64,000 bases of DNA from Cyclobacteriaceae bacterium (GCA_028281285.1 JANQKF010000016.1:1-64000); one strand, 5' to 3'; positions 8,716 to 17,606 are shown, numbered from the stretch's first letter. Translations and numbers: made by a program. The notes: generated by a model not told the origin, from the sequence alone.

Positions 8716-9360
8716 ATGTCAAATCTGTATTTAGTCTTTACTTCATTATTACTGAATTTATCGGTCGGTTCTTGTGATCGCGAAGCACAAGTTGCGCTGG
8801 TTGATCTGTCAACACTTCAGGAAGGTACAGCCGTAGCCACTTTTGGTGGAGGTTGCTTTTGGTGTACAGAGGCTGTGTTCGAAAGAATGATAGGGGTTAA
8901 GGACGTGGTTTCAGGATATACTGGTGGAAAGAAAGAGAATCCGACTTACCGACAGGTGAGTTATGGAGAAACTGAACATGCTGAAGCGGTACAAATCTAT
9001 TATGATCCGGAGGTAGTGTCTTATGAAGAGTTATTGGAAGTATTCTTTGCTACGCACTATCCTACCCAAAAGAATGGTCAGGGCCCCGATATTGGCTATC
9101 AATACAGGAGCGCGGTATTCTATCATGATGATCAGCAGAAAGAGTTGGCAGCTGCTTATATGAAAAAGATAGCACCCAATTATAAGAAGCCAATAGTGAC
9201 CGAACTGAATCCGTTTACCAAGTTCTATCTAGCCGAGAGCTATCACCAGAATTATTATGAATTGAATCCGGGAAATCCATATATCATATCGGTGGCCAAG
9301 CCTAAGGTGAAGAAGTTCAAAAAGCTCTTTCCGGACAAAGTGAAGGCCAAATACAATTAG
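8716..9360 (+). CDS. msrA: Peptide-methionine (S)-S-oxide reductase, lipoprotein
   Basis: MsrA reduces methionine-S-sulfoxide. The N-terminus is a lipoprotein signal ending VGSC, with Cys20 the likely lipidated residue, so the enzyme should be anchored in the envelope. The catalytic GCFWC (Cys47, with Cys50) sits in the usual ATFGGGCFWCTEAVF context, followed by VVSGYTGG, HAEAVQIYYDP and DIGYQYRSAVF, all family hallmarks. Length (214) is normal for an MsrA plus signal. Apart from Cys20, 47 and 50 I see no cysteine, so recycling may rely on Cys50. It overlaps the end of the convergent gene by 4 bases. Confidence 0.95.
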   Translation: MSNLYLVFTSLLLNLSVGSCDREAQVALVDLSTLQEGTAVATFGGGCFWCTEAVFERMIGVKDVVSGYTGGKKENPTYRQVSYGETEHAEAVQIYYDPEVVSYEELLEVFFATHYPTQKNGQGPDIGYQYRSAVFYHDDQQKELAAAYMKKIAPNYKKPIVTELNPFTKFYLAESYHQNYYELNPGNPYIISVAKPKVKKFKKLFPDKVKAKYN

Positions 9361-9881
9361 ATACTGAGTTTCTTTAAAGACTTTAACAGTTTTCGCCCTC
9401 TCGACTTAAATCCAGCCGTGCTGTATGGCATTTGATCTTCAATAATGAAAATTAACTCTTGGGCAAGCTCTGGTACATTGAGCGCAATGTCATGAATTAC
9501 TTGCATGGCAAACACTTTGACAGCGACCGGCTCATCATTGGATGTAAGAAAATCGAAAGCAATGTCGGCAGCTTCTCCCCATAGTGATTCAGGAATTTGA
9601 ATCTCTTGAAGAATTCTAAGTGTATTTCGCTTTACTGCAACATGAAGGTCAGGTTTTCTCAGGTTTAATACGATTGTCTCCAGATGTTCATCGACAAGTT
9701 CAGGTCGGTTTCTGGCTGCATCACCGACCACCCAGGCAGCTCGTTGAGTTACCCTGTAGTTATCGGACAAAAACAACTCAATCAACTCTTGAAATCGTGT
9801 TCTATCATCACCGATATAATCAACAATCAGGTTTGTGTTTTCTTTGGAATGGCGGACTAAAAGTTGTTTTCTAATATCCAT
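9357..9881 (-). CDS. HEAT-repeat-like helical protein
   Basis: A 174-residue soluble protein made of helical pairs: QRAAWVVGDAARNRPEL, VAVKRNTLRILQEIQIPESL and VAVKVFAMQVIHDIALNVPEL read as HEAT/ARM-type repeats. There is no signal peptide. Similar proteins in Bacteroidota are small HEAT-like scaffolds of unknown role. It is convergent with msrA, overlapping its stop codon, and divergent from the DUF456 gene. Function unknown; a protein-protein interaction role is the only reasonable inference. Confidence 0.75.
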   Translation of the reverse strand: MDIRKQLLVRHSKENTNLIVDYIGDDRTRFQELIELFLSDNYRVTQRAAWVVGDAARNRPELVDEHLETIVLNLRKPDLHVAVKRNTLRILQEIQIPESLWGEAADIAFDFLTSNDEPVAVKVFAMQVIHDIALNVPELAQELIFIIEDQMPYSTAGFKSRGRKLLKSLKKLSI

Positions 9882-9937
9882 TAGACGGAAATATCAGAAA
9901 TTTAGACATCTTTATTCATTGATTAGAAGGTTTAACT

Positions 9938-10417
9938 ATGGATATTTTTTGGGTCATTCTTGGAGGAATTTTAATGGTTGTTGGAATAGCGGGTTGTATT
10001 GTCCCTATTATACCCGGACCTCCGATTAGTTTTGTGGCATTGCTTCTACTTCAGCTTACCGAGAAAGCACCATTTACCGAAAAATTTCTCTGGACATGGG
10101 GACTGATCACAGTTGCTGTAACTGTGCTTGACTATGTTATACCCATTTATGGAACCAAGAAATTTGGAGGGACTAAACGGGGAGTTTGGGGGAGTACGAT
10201 TGGATTGTTTATCGGATTATTTTTATTCCCACCATTTGGAATAATTATCGGGCCATTTGTTGGGGCATTTCTTGGTGAAATGAGCACTGGAACCGCAACA
10301 AACAGGAAGGCTCTGAAAGCTGCATTTGGCTCTTTTATCGGATTTGTTGCAGGTACACTGGTAAAATTTATTGCCTGTTTTGTCATGGCCTATTACTTCT
10401 TTACCAATATTTTTTGA
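9938..10417 (+). CDS. DUF456 membrane protein
   Basis: A 159-residue integral membrane protein. Features of the DUF456 family are clear: an N-terminal helix ending in GIAGCIVPIIPGPP, a middle segment VLDYVIPIYGTKKFGGTKRG, then glycine-rich helices (GLFIGLFLFPPFGIIIGPFVGAFLGE) and a final helix. Hydrophobic segments lie at about 4-24, 26-42, 50-68, 85-108 and 130-156. The biochemical role of the family is not established. Its stop overlaps the putative TTG start of the next gene, suggesting translational coupling. Confidence 0.88.
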   Translation: MDIFWVILGGILMVVGIAGCIVPIIPGPPISFVALLLLQLTEKAPFTEKFLWTWGLITVAVTVLDYVIPIYGTKKFGGTKRGVWGSTIGLFIGLFLFPPFGIIIGPFVGAFLGEMSTGTATNRKALKAAFGSFIGFVAGTLVKFIACFVMAYYFFTNIF

Positions 10418-12102
10418 TCAGTTTGAGGCGTCTGATCCTGATCATAACACTCATATCTACGCCACTTCTAACGAAGGCTCAGCTGGATATAGACAGTTTG
10501 AAGTATATTCTTGACAACTACAACTCTGTTGATACGATAAGGGTAGATCTCCTGAACCAAATAGGGTTTGAGTATTGGATTGTTGACCCTGTTCAATCTG
10601 ATGATTATGGTGAGAAAGCAGTAGCGCTGGCGACAGAATTGAACTATAAAACAGGTGAGGCCTTTGGTCACCGAGTGATAGGGGTTGGGAACTGGGCTAG
10701 AGGTAATTATGAACTCGGGCTAATTGAGCTACTAAAATCGCTTGCGCTTTACAAAGAATTGGATGATCAGTTGGGCATTGCCAATTGCAATTTGAATATA
10801 GGACTGATCTATGCTGCTCAACAAAACTTTTCGAGAGCATTAGCTTATTATTTTGAGGCTGTCTCAGATTTTGAATTTCTATCCAGGGATGATCGGTTAG
10901 CTACTACATACAATAAGATTGGTGAAGTTTATACTGCTCAAGATAAATATTCACAGGCTTATGACTATTTGATAAAGGCACTTACCATTCATCAATCGAA
11001 CAACTATAAATACGGAATTAGTGAGTCGAATAATCGCCTGGGGCAACTTTTTGTAAGACAACAAGAATACAATAGGGGCCTGGATTATCTATTCAAATCA
11101 CTTGGTATCAGTGAAGAGATAAATGACAAGGAGGGTTCGGCCAGGAATTATGAAAACATTGGAAATGCCTTTTTAAAAAGTGGAAATCTGGCCAATGCCA
11201 GGATATTTTTGATCCGAGGTGAAGAAGCATCCAAAGAAGTCAGGTCAAAGCGTTGGTTGAGAGATATTTATTTTGGACTGAAGGAATTGTCGTTGTTGAA
11301 GAAAGACTATGCTGAAGTCATTCGATTTAATGATCTCTACATGGCCATGAAAGACAGCCTTTTCAATGAACAATTGGCAAATAGGATTGCCGAGTTAGAA
11401 AAGAAAAATGAAATTGAAGCGAAGGAACGAGAGCTTGAAGCCATTAGACTGGAGAGAACACTTCTGGAAGAAAAAGATCGTCTTAATAGTACACTGAATA
11501 TACTATTAGGTGTATTGGTGGTACTCTTGTTGGTTTCGGGATATCTCATCATCAGCCGACAACGCCTTAAGAACATTCGCGACAAAACCTTTCATGAAGC
11601 ACGGCAAAAACTGACAGAAGCAGAATTGCAGAATGTACAATTGAGAGAATCTGAATTACAGCAGGAATTGGAATTCAAAAACAAGGAGCTCACCTCATAC
11701 ACGATAAATTTCATACGTAAGAATGAAGTCATGGAAGAGATGAAGGCGGCAGTGCTTGAGACAAAGAAGATTGCTAGCCCCGAAGTTTCATCAAAGCTCA
11801 CAAAATTGAATCGGATTATCGACAACACTCTGGATGTAGATAAAGATTGGGAGGATTTTCGACTGTATTTTGAAAACGTACACAAAGATTTCTTTAAGAA
11901 TCTTAAAGAGAGATTTCCAGAACTTGGAAACAGCGAGCTTAAGTTGTGCGCATTGGTGAAATTGAACCTGAACATGAAGGAAACTGCTGCAATAATGGGC
12001 ATATCAGCAGAAAGTGTAAAAACCGCACGCTATAGATTAAGAAAAAAGCTGAATCTCTCGAAAGATCAAACACTCACTGACTTTATTATGACTCTCGGCT
12101 GA
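10414..12102 (+). CDS. TPR sensor-regulator with membrane helix and C-terminal HTH
   Basis: A one-protein signalling regulator of a type common in Bacteroidota. An N-terminal signal (RRLILIITLISTPLLTKAQ) is followed by TPR-like repeats (about 60-320, with GEVYTAQDKYSQAYDYLIKA as a clear unit). A coiled coil and one membrane helix (about 361-382) come next, then a second coiled coil. A LuxR-like helix-turn-helix ends the chain (about 505-562: LKLCALVKLNLNMKETAAIMG, SVKTARYRLRKKL). The periplasmic TPRs would sense and the cytoplasmic HTH would bind DNA. The frame opens at a TTG (10414) overlapping the DUF456 stop; a second TTG (10423) would also keep the signal. Targets are unknown; the heme-lipoprotein operon downstream is a reasonable guess. 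Confidence 0.85.
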   Translation: MISLRRLILIITLISTPLLTKAQLDIDSLKYILDNYNSVDTIRVDLLNQIGFEYWIVDPVQSDDYGEKAVALATELNYKTGEAFGHRVIGVGNWARGNYELGLIELLKSLALYKELDDQLGIANCNLNIGLIYAAQQNFSRALAYYFEAVSDFEFLSRDDRLATTYNKIGEVYTAQDKYSQAYDYLIKALTIHQSNNYKYGISESNNRLGQLFVRQQEYNRGLDYLFKSLGISEEINDKEGSARNYENIGNAFLKSGNLANARIFLIRGEEASKEVRSKRWLRDIYFGLKELSLLKKDYAEVIRFNDLYMAMKDSLFNEQLANRIAELEKKNEIEAKERELEAIRLERTLLEEKDRLNSTLNILLGVLVVLLLVSGYLIISRQRLKNIRDKTFHEARQKLTEAELQNVQLRESELQQELEFKNKELTSYTINFIRKNEVMEEMKAAVLETKKIASPEVSSKLTKLNRIIDNTLDVDKDWEDFRLYFENVHKDFFKNLKERFPELGNSELKLCALVKLNLNMKETAAIMGISAESVKTARYRLRKKLNLSKDQTLTDFIMTLG

Positions 12103-12208
12103 CACCGAAATGCGTTTTACAGTCGTTTGTGCAGGATAATGTCCAAAATTGTTCACCATTTGTTCACTGAATTACAGTTTAAGGTACTCCTTCTGTATAC
12201 CTTATTAA

Positions 12209-12241
12209 TTGGTATGCCAGGCTTTAGTCGATTTACATTTG
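12209..12241 (+). promoter_or_regulatory. Predicted Bacteroidota-type promoter for the heme-lipoprotein operon
   Basis: TTG (12209-12211) and a perfect TAnnTTTG box, TACATTTG (12234-12241), are 22 bases apart, close to the known Bacteroidota primary-sigma arrangement. The first start codon lies 38 bases downstream of the -7 box. Confidence 0.5.
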
Positions 12242-12278
12242 AATCATAGTTGGAGCCGACATTCCTAATCGATGACGT

Positions 12279-13073
12279 ATGATAAGATTGAAGACGAATT
12301 CGGCACTGGTAATGATTGTTTTGATCACTATGACCCATGTAAGCTGCATTTCTGAGAAGGAACCTATTCCGGAAGATTGTAATAATCCACCTGGAATTGA
12401 GTTGGTTAGCGTTTCTGAGGCTGATTGCAATCAGCCAAACGGACGGATAACCGTTATGGGTTTTGGTGGTGAAGGAGCTTTGCATTTCAGATTGGGAGAT
12501 TCACAAACACAGGTCAGCACTACGTTTGAAGGCCTTATGGCAGGATTGTACACTGCTATTGTTGAAGACGAGCTTGGTTGTATTTCCACTCTTGAGGTCG
12601 AAGTTCTGAACAGAAATGGCTTAAATATTGAAGTGACAAGTACAGCAACTATATGTGGTGAAAATCAAGGTGAAATTGTAGTTATACCTCTAAACCCAAA
12701 TGGAAGGGTTGAATACAAATTGAATGACGGTCAGTTTCAGGATTCAAATTCTTTCAATAATCTTGATCAGGGAGAATACATGGTTACAGCACGAGACGAG
12801 AGTGGATGTCAGGTGTCTTATGAAGTTCAAGTCGAGTCGGATATTACGTTTAATGAAGTGAATTTGATAATTCAATCAGACTGCGCTATTCCAAACTGTC
12901 ATGATGGGGGAGCACTTCCTGATTATCGAGGAGAATCAAATATTATTGGAAATGCAGCTCTGATCAAACAAAGGACACAGGATAGAACTATGCCTCCGGA
13001 TGGAAGAATGATTAGCCAGGAACAAATTGGCGCAATAGCTTGCTGGGTGGAAGATGGGGCTAAAGGAAATTAG
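12279..13073 (+). CDS. Lipoprotein with two SprB-like repeats and a C-terminal heme-c motif (copy 1)
   Basis: A 264-residue exported lipoprotein: the signal ends THVSC with Cys23 as lipid site. Two SprB-repeat-like beta modules follow (about 38-112 and 115-188), each with the pattern NG.I.V...G/N...Y..NDGQFQ...F..L..G.Y...ARDESGC. The last 70 residues hold a putative c-type heme site: Cys202-x4-Cys207-His208 (CAIPNCH) and Met238 (TMPP) as possible second axial ligand. The CX4CH spacing is wider than the usual CXXCH but is known in cytochromes c3. SprB repeats point to surface exposure. The next gene is a paralogue with the same plan. A redox or metal-binding role at the cell surface is inferred. 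Confidence 0.75.
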   Translation: MIRLKTNSALVMIVLITMTHVSCISEKEPIPEDCNNPPGIELVSVSEADCNQPNGRITVMGFGGEGALHFRLGDSQTQVSTTFEGLMAGLYTAIVEDELGCISTLEVEVLNRNGLNIEVTSTATICGENQGEIVVIPLNPNGRVEYKLNDGQFQDSNSFNNLDQGEYMVTARDESGCQVSYEVQVESDITFNEVNLIIQSDCAIPNCHDGGALPDYRGESNIIGNAALIKQRTQDRTMPPDGRMISQEQIGAIACWVEDGAKGN

Positions 13074-13146
13074 AATTGGGAGAATTTTGAACGACAAGCA
13101 GCCAAAGAAGTAAACCTATCGTATGGTGGACAAAGAATTTAAAACA

Positions 13147-13932
13147 ATGGATAAACGACTACTCTTACTCTTACTCACTTTTGTGCTCGTGATCTTGGTG
13201 AATTGCACCTCGGAACAAGAGCCAGTACCTGACGATTGCACCGACCCACCAAGCCTGAATTTGGTCGGGACCACAGATGCCGGTTGTAATCTATCCAACG
13301 GCTCTATCACAGTGGCCGGATCAGGCGGATCAGGTGACCTGATTTACTCCATTAACGGAGGATCTTTTCAGAATAATGGAACCTTCACGGACTTGGCCGC
13401 TGGAACATATACAATCACTGTCACTGACGAAAATAATTGTGATACCGACCTGCAAGTTGATGTTTCCAATGCCGATGGATTAAATGTAGCCATTGCTACA
13501 GTAGGTACGGAATGTGGTGAAAATCAAGGTTCGATTACGATTACACCTTCCAATGCACAGGGAGCGGTTGAGTACAGCCTTAATGGTGGTGCGTTTCAGG
13601 CAAACAATCAATTCAGTGGGCTAGCCCAGGGTGGATATACGATCACGGCTAGAGATGAAAGTGGTTGTGAAGTGGAGCAAGAAGCAGATATTGAATCTGA
13701 TGTTACTTTCGGAGAAATCCAATTGATCATGCAGGGTAACTGTGCCGTCAGCGGCTGTCATGATGGTTCTCAGTCGCCTGATCTTAGGACGTCCGGTGGT
13801 ATCACAGGAAGCGCGAGCAGAATAATGGCCAGAACAACTGCCCGTACGATGCCTCCCGGAGGAAGGGTCATAACTGACGAGCAGATTGCGGCCATTGCAT
13901 GTTGGGTAGAGGATGGTGCGTCTGGAAATTAA
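13147..13932 (+). CDS. Lipoprotein with two SprB-like repeats and a C-terminal heme-c motif (copy 2)
   Basis: Paralogue of the preceding gene, made by tandem duplication. I use the ATG at 13147 because the signal then begins MDKRLLLLLL and ends VNC with Cys20 lipidated; an upstream in-frame ATG at 13123 adds eight polar residues. Two SprB-like modules (about 37-108 and 112-185) contain ITVAGSGGSGDLIYSINGG and VEYSLNGGAFQ. The heme-like site is Cys199-x4-Cys204-His205 (CAVSGCH) with Met235 in TMPP. Long shared strings with copy 1 include TARDESGC, CGENQG and ACWVEDGA. Repeat modules have diverged more than the C-terminal domain, hinting that the latter carries the function. Confidence 0.78.
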   Translation: MDKRLLLLLLTFVLVILVNCTSEQEPVPDDCTDPPSLNLVGTTDAGCNLSNGSITVAGSGGSGDLIYSINGGSFQNNGTFTDLAAGTYTITVTDENNCDTDLQVDVSNADGLNVAIATVGTECGENQGSITITPSNAQGAVEYSLNGGAFQANNQFSGLAQGGYTITARDESGCEVEQEADIESDVTFGEIQLIMQGNCAVSGCHDGSQSPDLRTSGGITGSASRIMARTTARTMPPGGRVITDEQIAAIACWVEDGASGN

Positions 13933-13950
13933 TACGCTAATTTTTTAATC

Positions 13951-14373
13951 ATGAAAAAAGTCATTCGAATCGGTGCTGTAATAGTTGCTCTAGTTGTTGG
14001 CATCTATGTATGGCAGAATTTTTTAAAGACCGCCCCGTCCATGAAGAGACTGGACGCTGAGTATCAGGTTACGGCAATCGAACTATCTGCCGAGTATGAG
14101 GAGAGTGAGGATACCGCTGATGCAAAGTACCGTAACAAAATTATTGAGCTGACCGGTGAATTGGAAAGTATTGAAACCCCGGAAGGAAGTTTGCCCGTCC
14201 TGAATTTAAAAACTGAAGGATTCGGGATGGTGAAATGTACAATGGAATCTGACTTGTCGAGCACTGAAATCGACCAGTTGGAGATCAATAGTACGGTGAG
14301 TATCCGTGGAGAATGCTATGGTCTAAACCTATTTGATATTCAAGTAGGAAGATCAATAATAATAAATAACTGA
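13951..14373 (+). CDS. OB-fold tRNA_anti-like membrane-anchored protein
   Basis: A 140-residue protein with one N-terminal membrane helix (IGAVIVALVVGIYVWQNFL) and an extracytoplasmic domain of the tRNA_anti-like OB-fold family: KYRNKIIELTGELESIE, MVKCTMESDL, IRGECYGLNLFDIQV. The family name is historical; exported members bind no known tRNA. It sits 18 bases after the second heme lipoprotein and 31 bases before yceI, so it is probably co-transcribed. Function unknown; an accessory role in the same envelope system is likely from context. Confidence 0.75.
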   Translation: MKKVIRIGAVIVALVVGIYVWQNFLKTAPSMKRLDAEYQVTAIELSAEYEESEDTADAKYRNKIIELTGELESIETPEGSLPVLNLKTEGFGMVKCTMESDLSSTEIDQLEINSTVSIRGECYGLNLFDIQVGRSIIINN

Positions 14374-14404
14374 TTTACAGAAAATTACATATAAAAACCT
14401 AATT

Positions 14405-14962
14405 ATGAAATTGAAAATATTTTTTACCCTGTTGAGCTTGGTATTTTTGGCTCAATTAGGTTATAGCCAGGATAGATTTGTGACCAGGTCTGGCCATGTG
14501 AAATTCTTCTCCTCAGCGCCTCTTGAGGATATAGAAGCTCATAGTAACAAAGTGTCAAGCATACTTGATCTCAAGAAAAATGAGGTGGTCGTTTCTATGC
14601 TTATCAAAACCTTTGAGTTTGAGAAAAAGCTTATGCAGGAACACTTCAATGAGAACTATATGGAATCAGATAAGTACCCTAAATCTACCTTCAGTGGCTC
14701 ATTTGAAGGTAATTCTGATTTGTCTGCCCTGAAAGATGGTACCTACACCGTGAATGCCAGTGGTGAGATTTCAATTCATGGAGTTAGCAAGCAAATTGAG
14801 ACACCAGTGACACTAACTGTAAGCAACGGAAAAGTAAAGGCTGATTTTGTCTTCATGGCCAAAGTCAAGGAGTTTGGTATTAAAATCCCAAAAGTGGTGG
14901 TACGGAATATAGCCGAAGAAGTGGAAGTCACAGCCGCATTCGAATATGAACCATATAAATAA
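14405..14962 (+). CDS. YceI-like domain protein, exported
   Basis: A 185-residue periplasmic protein. A cleavable signal (ending LGYSQ) precedes a YceI-like lipocalin-type beta barrel: FVTRSGHVKFFSSAPLEDIE, SSILDLKKNEVVVSM, DKYPKSTFSGSF, SGEISIHGVSKQIETPV. YceI proteins bind isoprenoid lipids, including quinones, in their central cavity. Here it lies between an OB-fold protein and a DUF5777 barrel in a cluster with putative heme lipoproteins. That makes a quinone-like or polyprenyl carrier role plausible, though not shown. Confidence 0.88.
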   Translation: MKLKIFFTLLSLVFLAQLGYSQDRFVTRSGHVKFFSSAPLEDIEAHSNKVSSILDLKKNEVVVSMLIKTFEFEKKLMQEHFNENYMESDKYPKSTFSGSFEGNSDLSALKDGTYTVNASGEISIHGVSKQIETPVTLTVSNGKVKADFVFMAKVKEFGIKIPKVVVRNIAEEVEVTAAFEYEPYK

Positions 14963-14968
14963 GAATAG

Positions 14969-15823
14969 ATGAAAAGATTCACCTACATAGTAGCCGTGTT
15001 GGCCTTGACCTTTAATTTGAGCGCTCAAGACGACCTAATGGATATTCTCAATGAAGGCTCGGAAGAAACGATTTATGCAGAAGCCACTTTTAAGGGAGCT
15101 CGACTAATCAATGGGCATACCTCTAAATTGAGAAAAGCGAAGGAACTGGAGTTTGTCATTTCCCACCGATTTGGTCGTATTAACTCGGGAATCGATGATT
15201 TTTTTGGTCTTGATGTGGCCAACATCCGGTTTTCGTTAGAGTATGGTATTTCAGATAAGCTTACCGCAGGGATCGGTCGAAACTCCTTTGAAAAGGTCTA
15301 CGATGGATTTCTTAAATATCAAATATTCAGACAATCAGAGGGAGTCAAGAATATGCCTTTCACGGTAACCGGGTTCTCCAGCATGGCAATCAGAACACTG
15401 GATAATGCGAATTTCACCGAAGATGATTTTTCATCTAAAGTTTCTTATACACATCAATTATTAATTGCCCGAAAAATGAGTCCAACAGTCTCCTTACTAC
15501 TTTCACCTACCTACGTCCATAGAAATAAAGTGATTGCTGACCAGGAGAATGACATTTTTGCTCTAGGATTTGGAGGGCGTGTTAAATTGAATAATCGGAT
15601 TTCATTGAATGCTGAATACTATTATCGGCTGACCAGTGAATTGACGGATCAATTTAAGGACGCTATAGGAATCGGGGTAGAAATTGAAACCGGAGGTCAT
15701 GTCTTTCATCTGAACTTTACCAATGCCCGTTCCATGGTAGAGAGAGGGTTTATTACCGAGACCAATGGCGACTTTTTCAATGGCGATTTACATTTCGGAT
15801 TTAATATTTCAAGGGTGTTTTAA
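14969..15823 (+). CDS. DUF5777 outer-membrane beta-barrel protein
   Basis: A 284-residue protein with a signal peptide (ending FNLSAQ) and the DUF5777 pattern: an N-terminal ATFKGARLINGHTS, then ELEFVISHRFGRIN, followed by repeated amphipathic beta strands (IRFSLEYGISDKLTAGIGR, ISLNAEYYYRL, HFGFNISRVF). The C-terminal Phe fits recognition by the BAM machinery. It starts 6 bases after yceI, so the two are translationally close. Members occur near exported c-type cytochrome-like proteins, as here. A porin or anchoring role for the heme lipoproteins is inferred. Confidence 0.85.
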   Translation: MKRFTYIVAVLALTFNLSAQDDLMDILNEGSEETIYAEATFKGARLINGHTSKLRKAKELEFVISHRFGRINSGIDDFFGLDVANIRFSLEYGISDKLTAGIGRNSFEKVYDGFLKYQIFRQSEGVKNMPFTVTGFSSMAIRTLDNANFTEDDFSSKVSYTHQLLIARKMSPTVSLLLSPTYVHRNKVIADQENDIFALGFGGRVKLNNRISLNAEYYYRLTSELTDQFKDAIGIGVEIETGGHVFHLNFTNARSMVERGFITETNGDFFNGDLHFGFNISRVF

Positions 15824-15854
15824 GCCCATTTTTTAACAAAAACTCAACCGTAAA

Positions 15855-17606
15855 ATGAAAAGATTCAGTAATGCACCAATTGGTGCACTAGTACTCCTTT
15901 TGTGTCTTTTTTCTTGTGCACAGCAGGACCGAAAAAGCTTTCAAGCTCCTGTTTTTGAAGGACTTGGTAATCACTCTCTTAAGGTGACAACGATATCAGA
16001 TGATGCCCAGATGTTCTTTGATCAGGGCCTTACACTGTCCTATGGATTTAATCATCTGGAGGCGGCTAGATCGTTTCGAGAGGCGATTCGACTTGACAGC
16101 ACTTTTGCTATGGCCTACTGGGGCCTGGCCTATGTTTTGGGCCCCAACATTAATGAAGGGATGAATCCTGACCATCTTCAGGAAGCCTATGAGGCATCTG
16201 GAAAAGCGATGCAATACTCATCGAATTTACCTGAATGGGAGCAATTAATGATTCAAGCAATTAACGCCAGGTATGATGAGCCAGATAAGGGACGTGATGG
16301 TTTGGATCAGGCTTATGCCGATGCGATGAGAAAAGCGTATGCCCGGTTTCCTAATATGGATGATGTGGCTTTTATAACTGCTGAATCCCTGATGGATCTT
16401 CACCCATGGGACTACTGGGAAAAAGACGGTGCTATGAAGCCATGGACCCCGGAGTTCCTTGAGATGATCGAAAAGGGACTAGAAACGAATCCTTACCATC
16501 CTTTAGGCAATCACCTTAATATCCATGCCACAGAAGCTTCTCTTTCTCCTCAGGACGGATTGGAGAGCGCCAGGATTTTGGAAACCCTTACGCCAAATGC
16601 GGGTCATCTGGTACATATGCCGTCACATACTTACATCCGCACAGGAGATTACCATTTAGGCACTTTAGCCAATGAGAGAGCAGTAATAGTGGATAGTATT
16701 TACGTTGCAACTTGTGTGACAAGTGGAACATACCCTTTAGCACTTTACCCACACAATTATCATTTTCTCACAGCAACAGCCGCATTAGAAGGTGCTGGTG
16801 CCAAAGCTATACAGGCAGCTTTTAAACTTGCCGAGATAACCGATAAGCAAGCCATGCGTCAGGATGGTTGGGGTACACTTCAGCACTTTACTACCATTCC
16901 TTATAACCTCCTTGTGAAATTCGCTCAATGGGAAAAAATACTCGCTTTGCCCGCACCGGATGCTGATTTACTCTATCCCATGGCAGTGTGGCAATATGCC
17001 CAGGGTATGGCTCGTGCCAATATGGGAGATATTGAGGCGGCTATGAAAGCGCTAGGCAGTATTAAAGATGCAATTGGTAGACAGGAATTGATAGACTTGA
17101 CTATTTGGGATATCAATACTGTCAATGATTTGGTTGAAATCTCCTATTACACGCTCGCGGGGGAGATTGCCATGCGGAATGGAGAGAATGCTAAGGCAGA
17201 GAAACTCTTATTGGAAGCGATTGAGCTTGAAGACCAATTGTCCTATAATGAACCACCCGATTGGTTCTTTTCAATCAGACATTCGCTCGGTGACCTTTAC
17301 ATCCGAATGAGCGAATATCGAAAGGCCGAAAAAGTATATCGTGAAGATCTCGCAACCTTCCCCAGAAATGGCTTTGCACTCAAAGGGTTGCATGCAGCAC
17401 TTTTGGGTCAGCAAAAAGATGAGGAAGCGATTATGGTCATGAAACAGTTTAATGAGGCTTGGAAGTATGCTGATGTAGTGTTGGAATACTCCAGAATAGA
17501 TACAAAGTCGAGGGAAGATCTCAAGATTGTCATTGACGATAAAATTCCATCAGACCTTATGGCAATCGCACTACAGTATTGTGGCATTGATCGATTAAGA
17601 AATTAG
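15855..17606 (+). CDS. TPR-repeat lipoprotein
   Basis: A 583-residue lipoprotein (signal ends LFSC, Cys21). TPR-like units appear at the start (FFDQGLTLSYGFNHLEAARSF, then AMAYWGLAYVLGP) and near the C-terminus (SLGDLYIRMSEYRKAEKVYRE). The middle contains the conserved HATEASLSP, HLVHMPSHTY and LYPHNYHFL segments rich in His, which could bind metal. Such TPR proteins are often found with heme or copper enzymes in Bacteroidota, but their function is not defined. The gene is the last of the operon begun at 12279, 31 bases after the DUF5777 gene, and ends at a good terminator. Confidence 0.8.
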   Translation: MKRFSNAPIGALVLLLCLFSCAQQDRKSFQAPVFEGLGNHSLKVTTISDDAQMFFDQGLTLSYGFNHLEAARSFREAIRLDSTFAMAYWGLAYVLGPNINEGMNPDHLQEAYEASGKAMQYSSNLPEWEQLMIQAINARYDEPDKGRDGLDQAYADAMRKAYARFPNMDDVAFITAESLMDLHPWDYWEKDGAMKPWTPEFLEMIEKGLETNPYHPLGNHLNIHATEASLSPQDGLESARILETLTPNAGHLVHMPSHTYIRTGDYHLGTLANERAVIVDSIYVATCVTSGTYPLALYPHNYHFLTATAALEGAGAKAIQAAFKLAEITDKQAMRQDGWGTLQHFTTIPYNLLVKFAQWEKILALPAPDADLLYPMAVWQYAQGMARANMGDIEAAMKALGSIKDAIGRQELIDLTIWDINTVNDLVEISYYTLAGEIAMRNGENAKAEKLLLEAIELEDQLSYNEPPDWFFSIRHSLGDLYIRMSEYRKAEKVYREDLATFPRNGFALKGLHAALLGQQKDEEAIMVMKQFNEAWKYADVVLEYSRIDTKSREDLKIVIDDKIPSDLMAIALQYCGIDRLRN

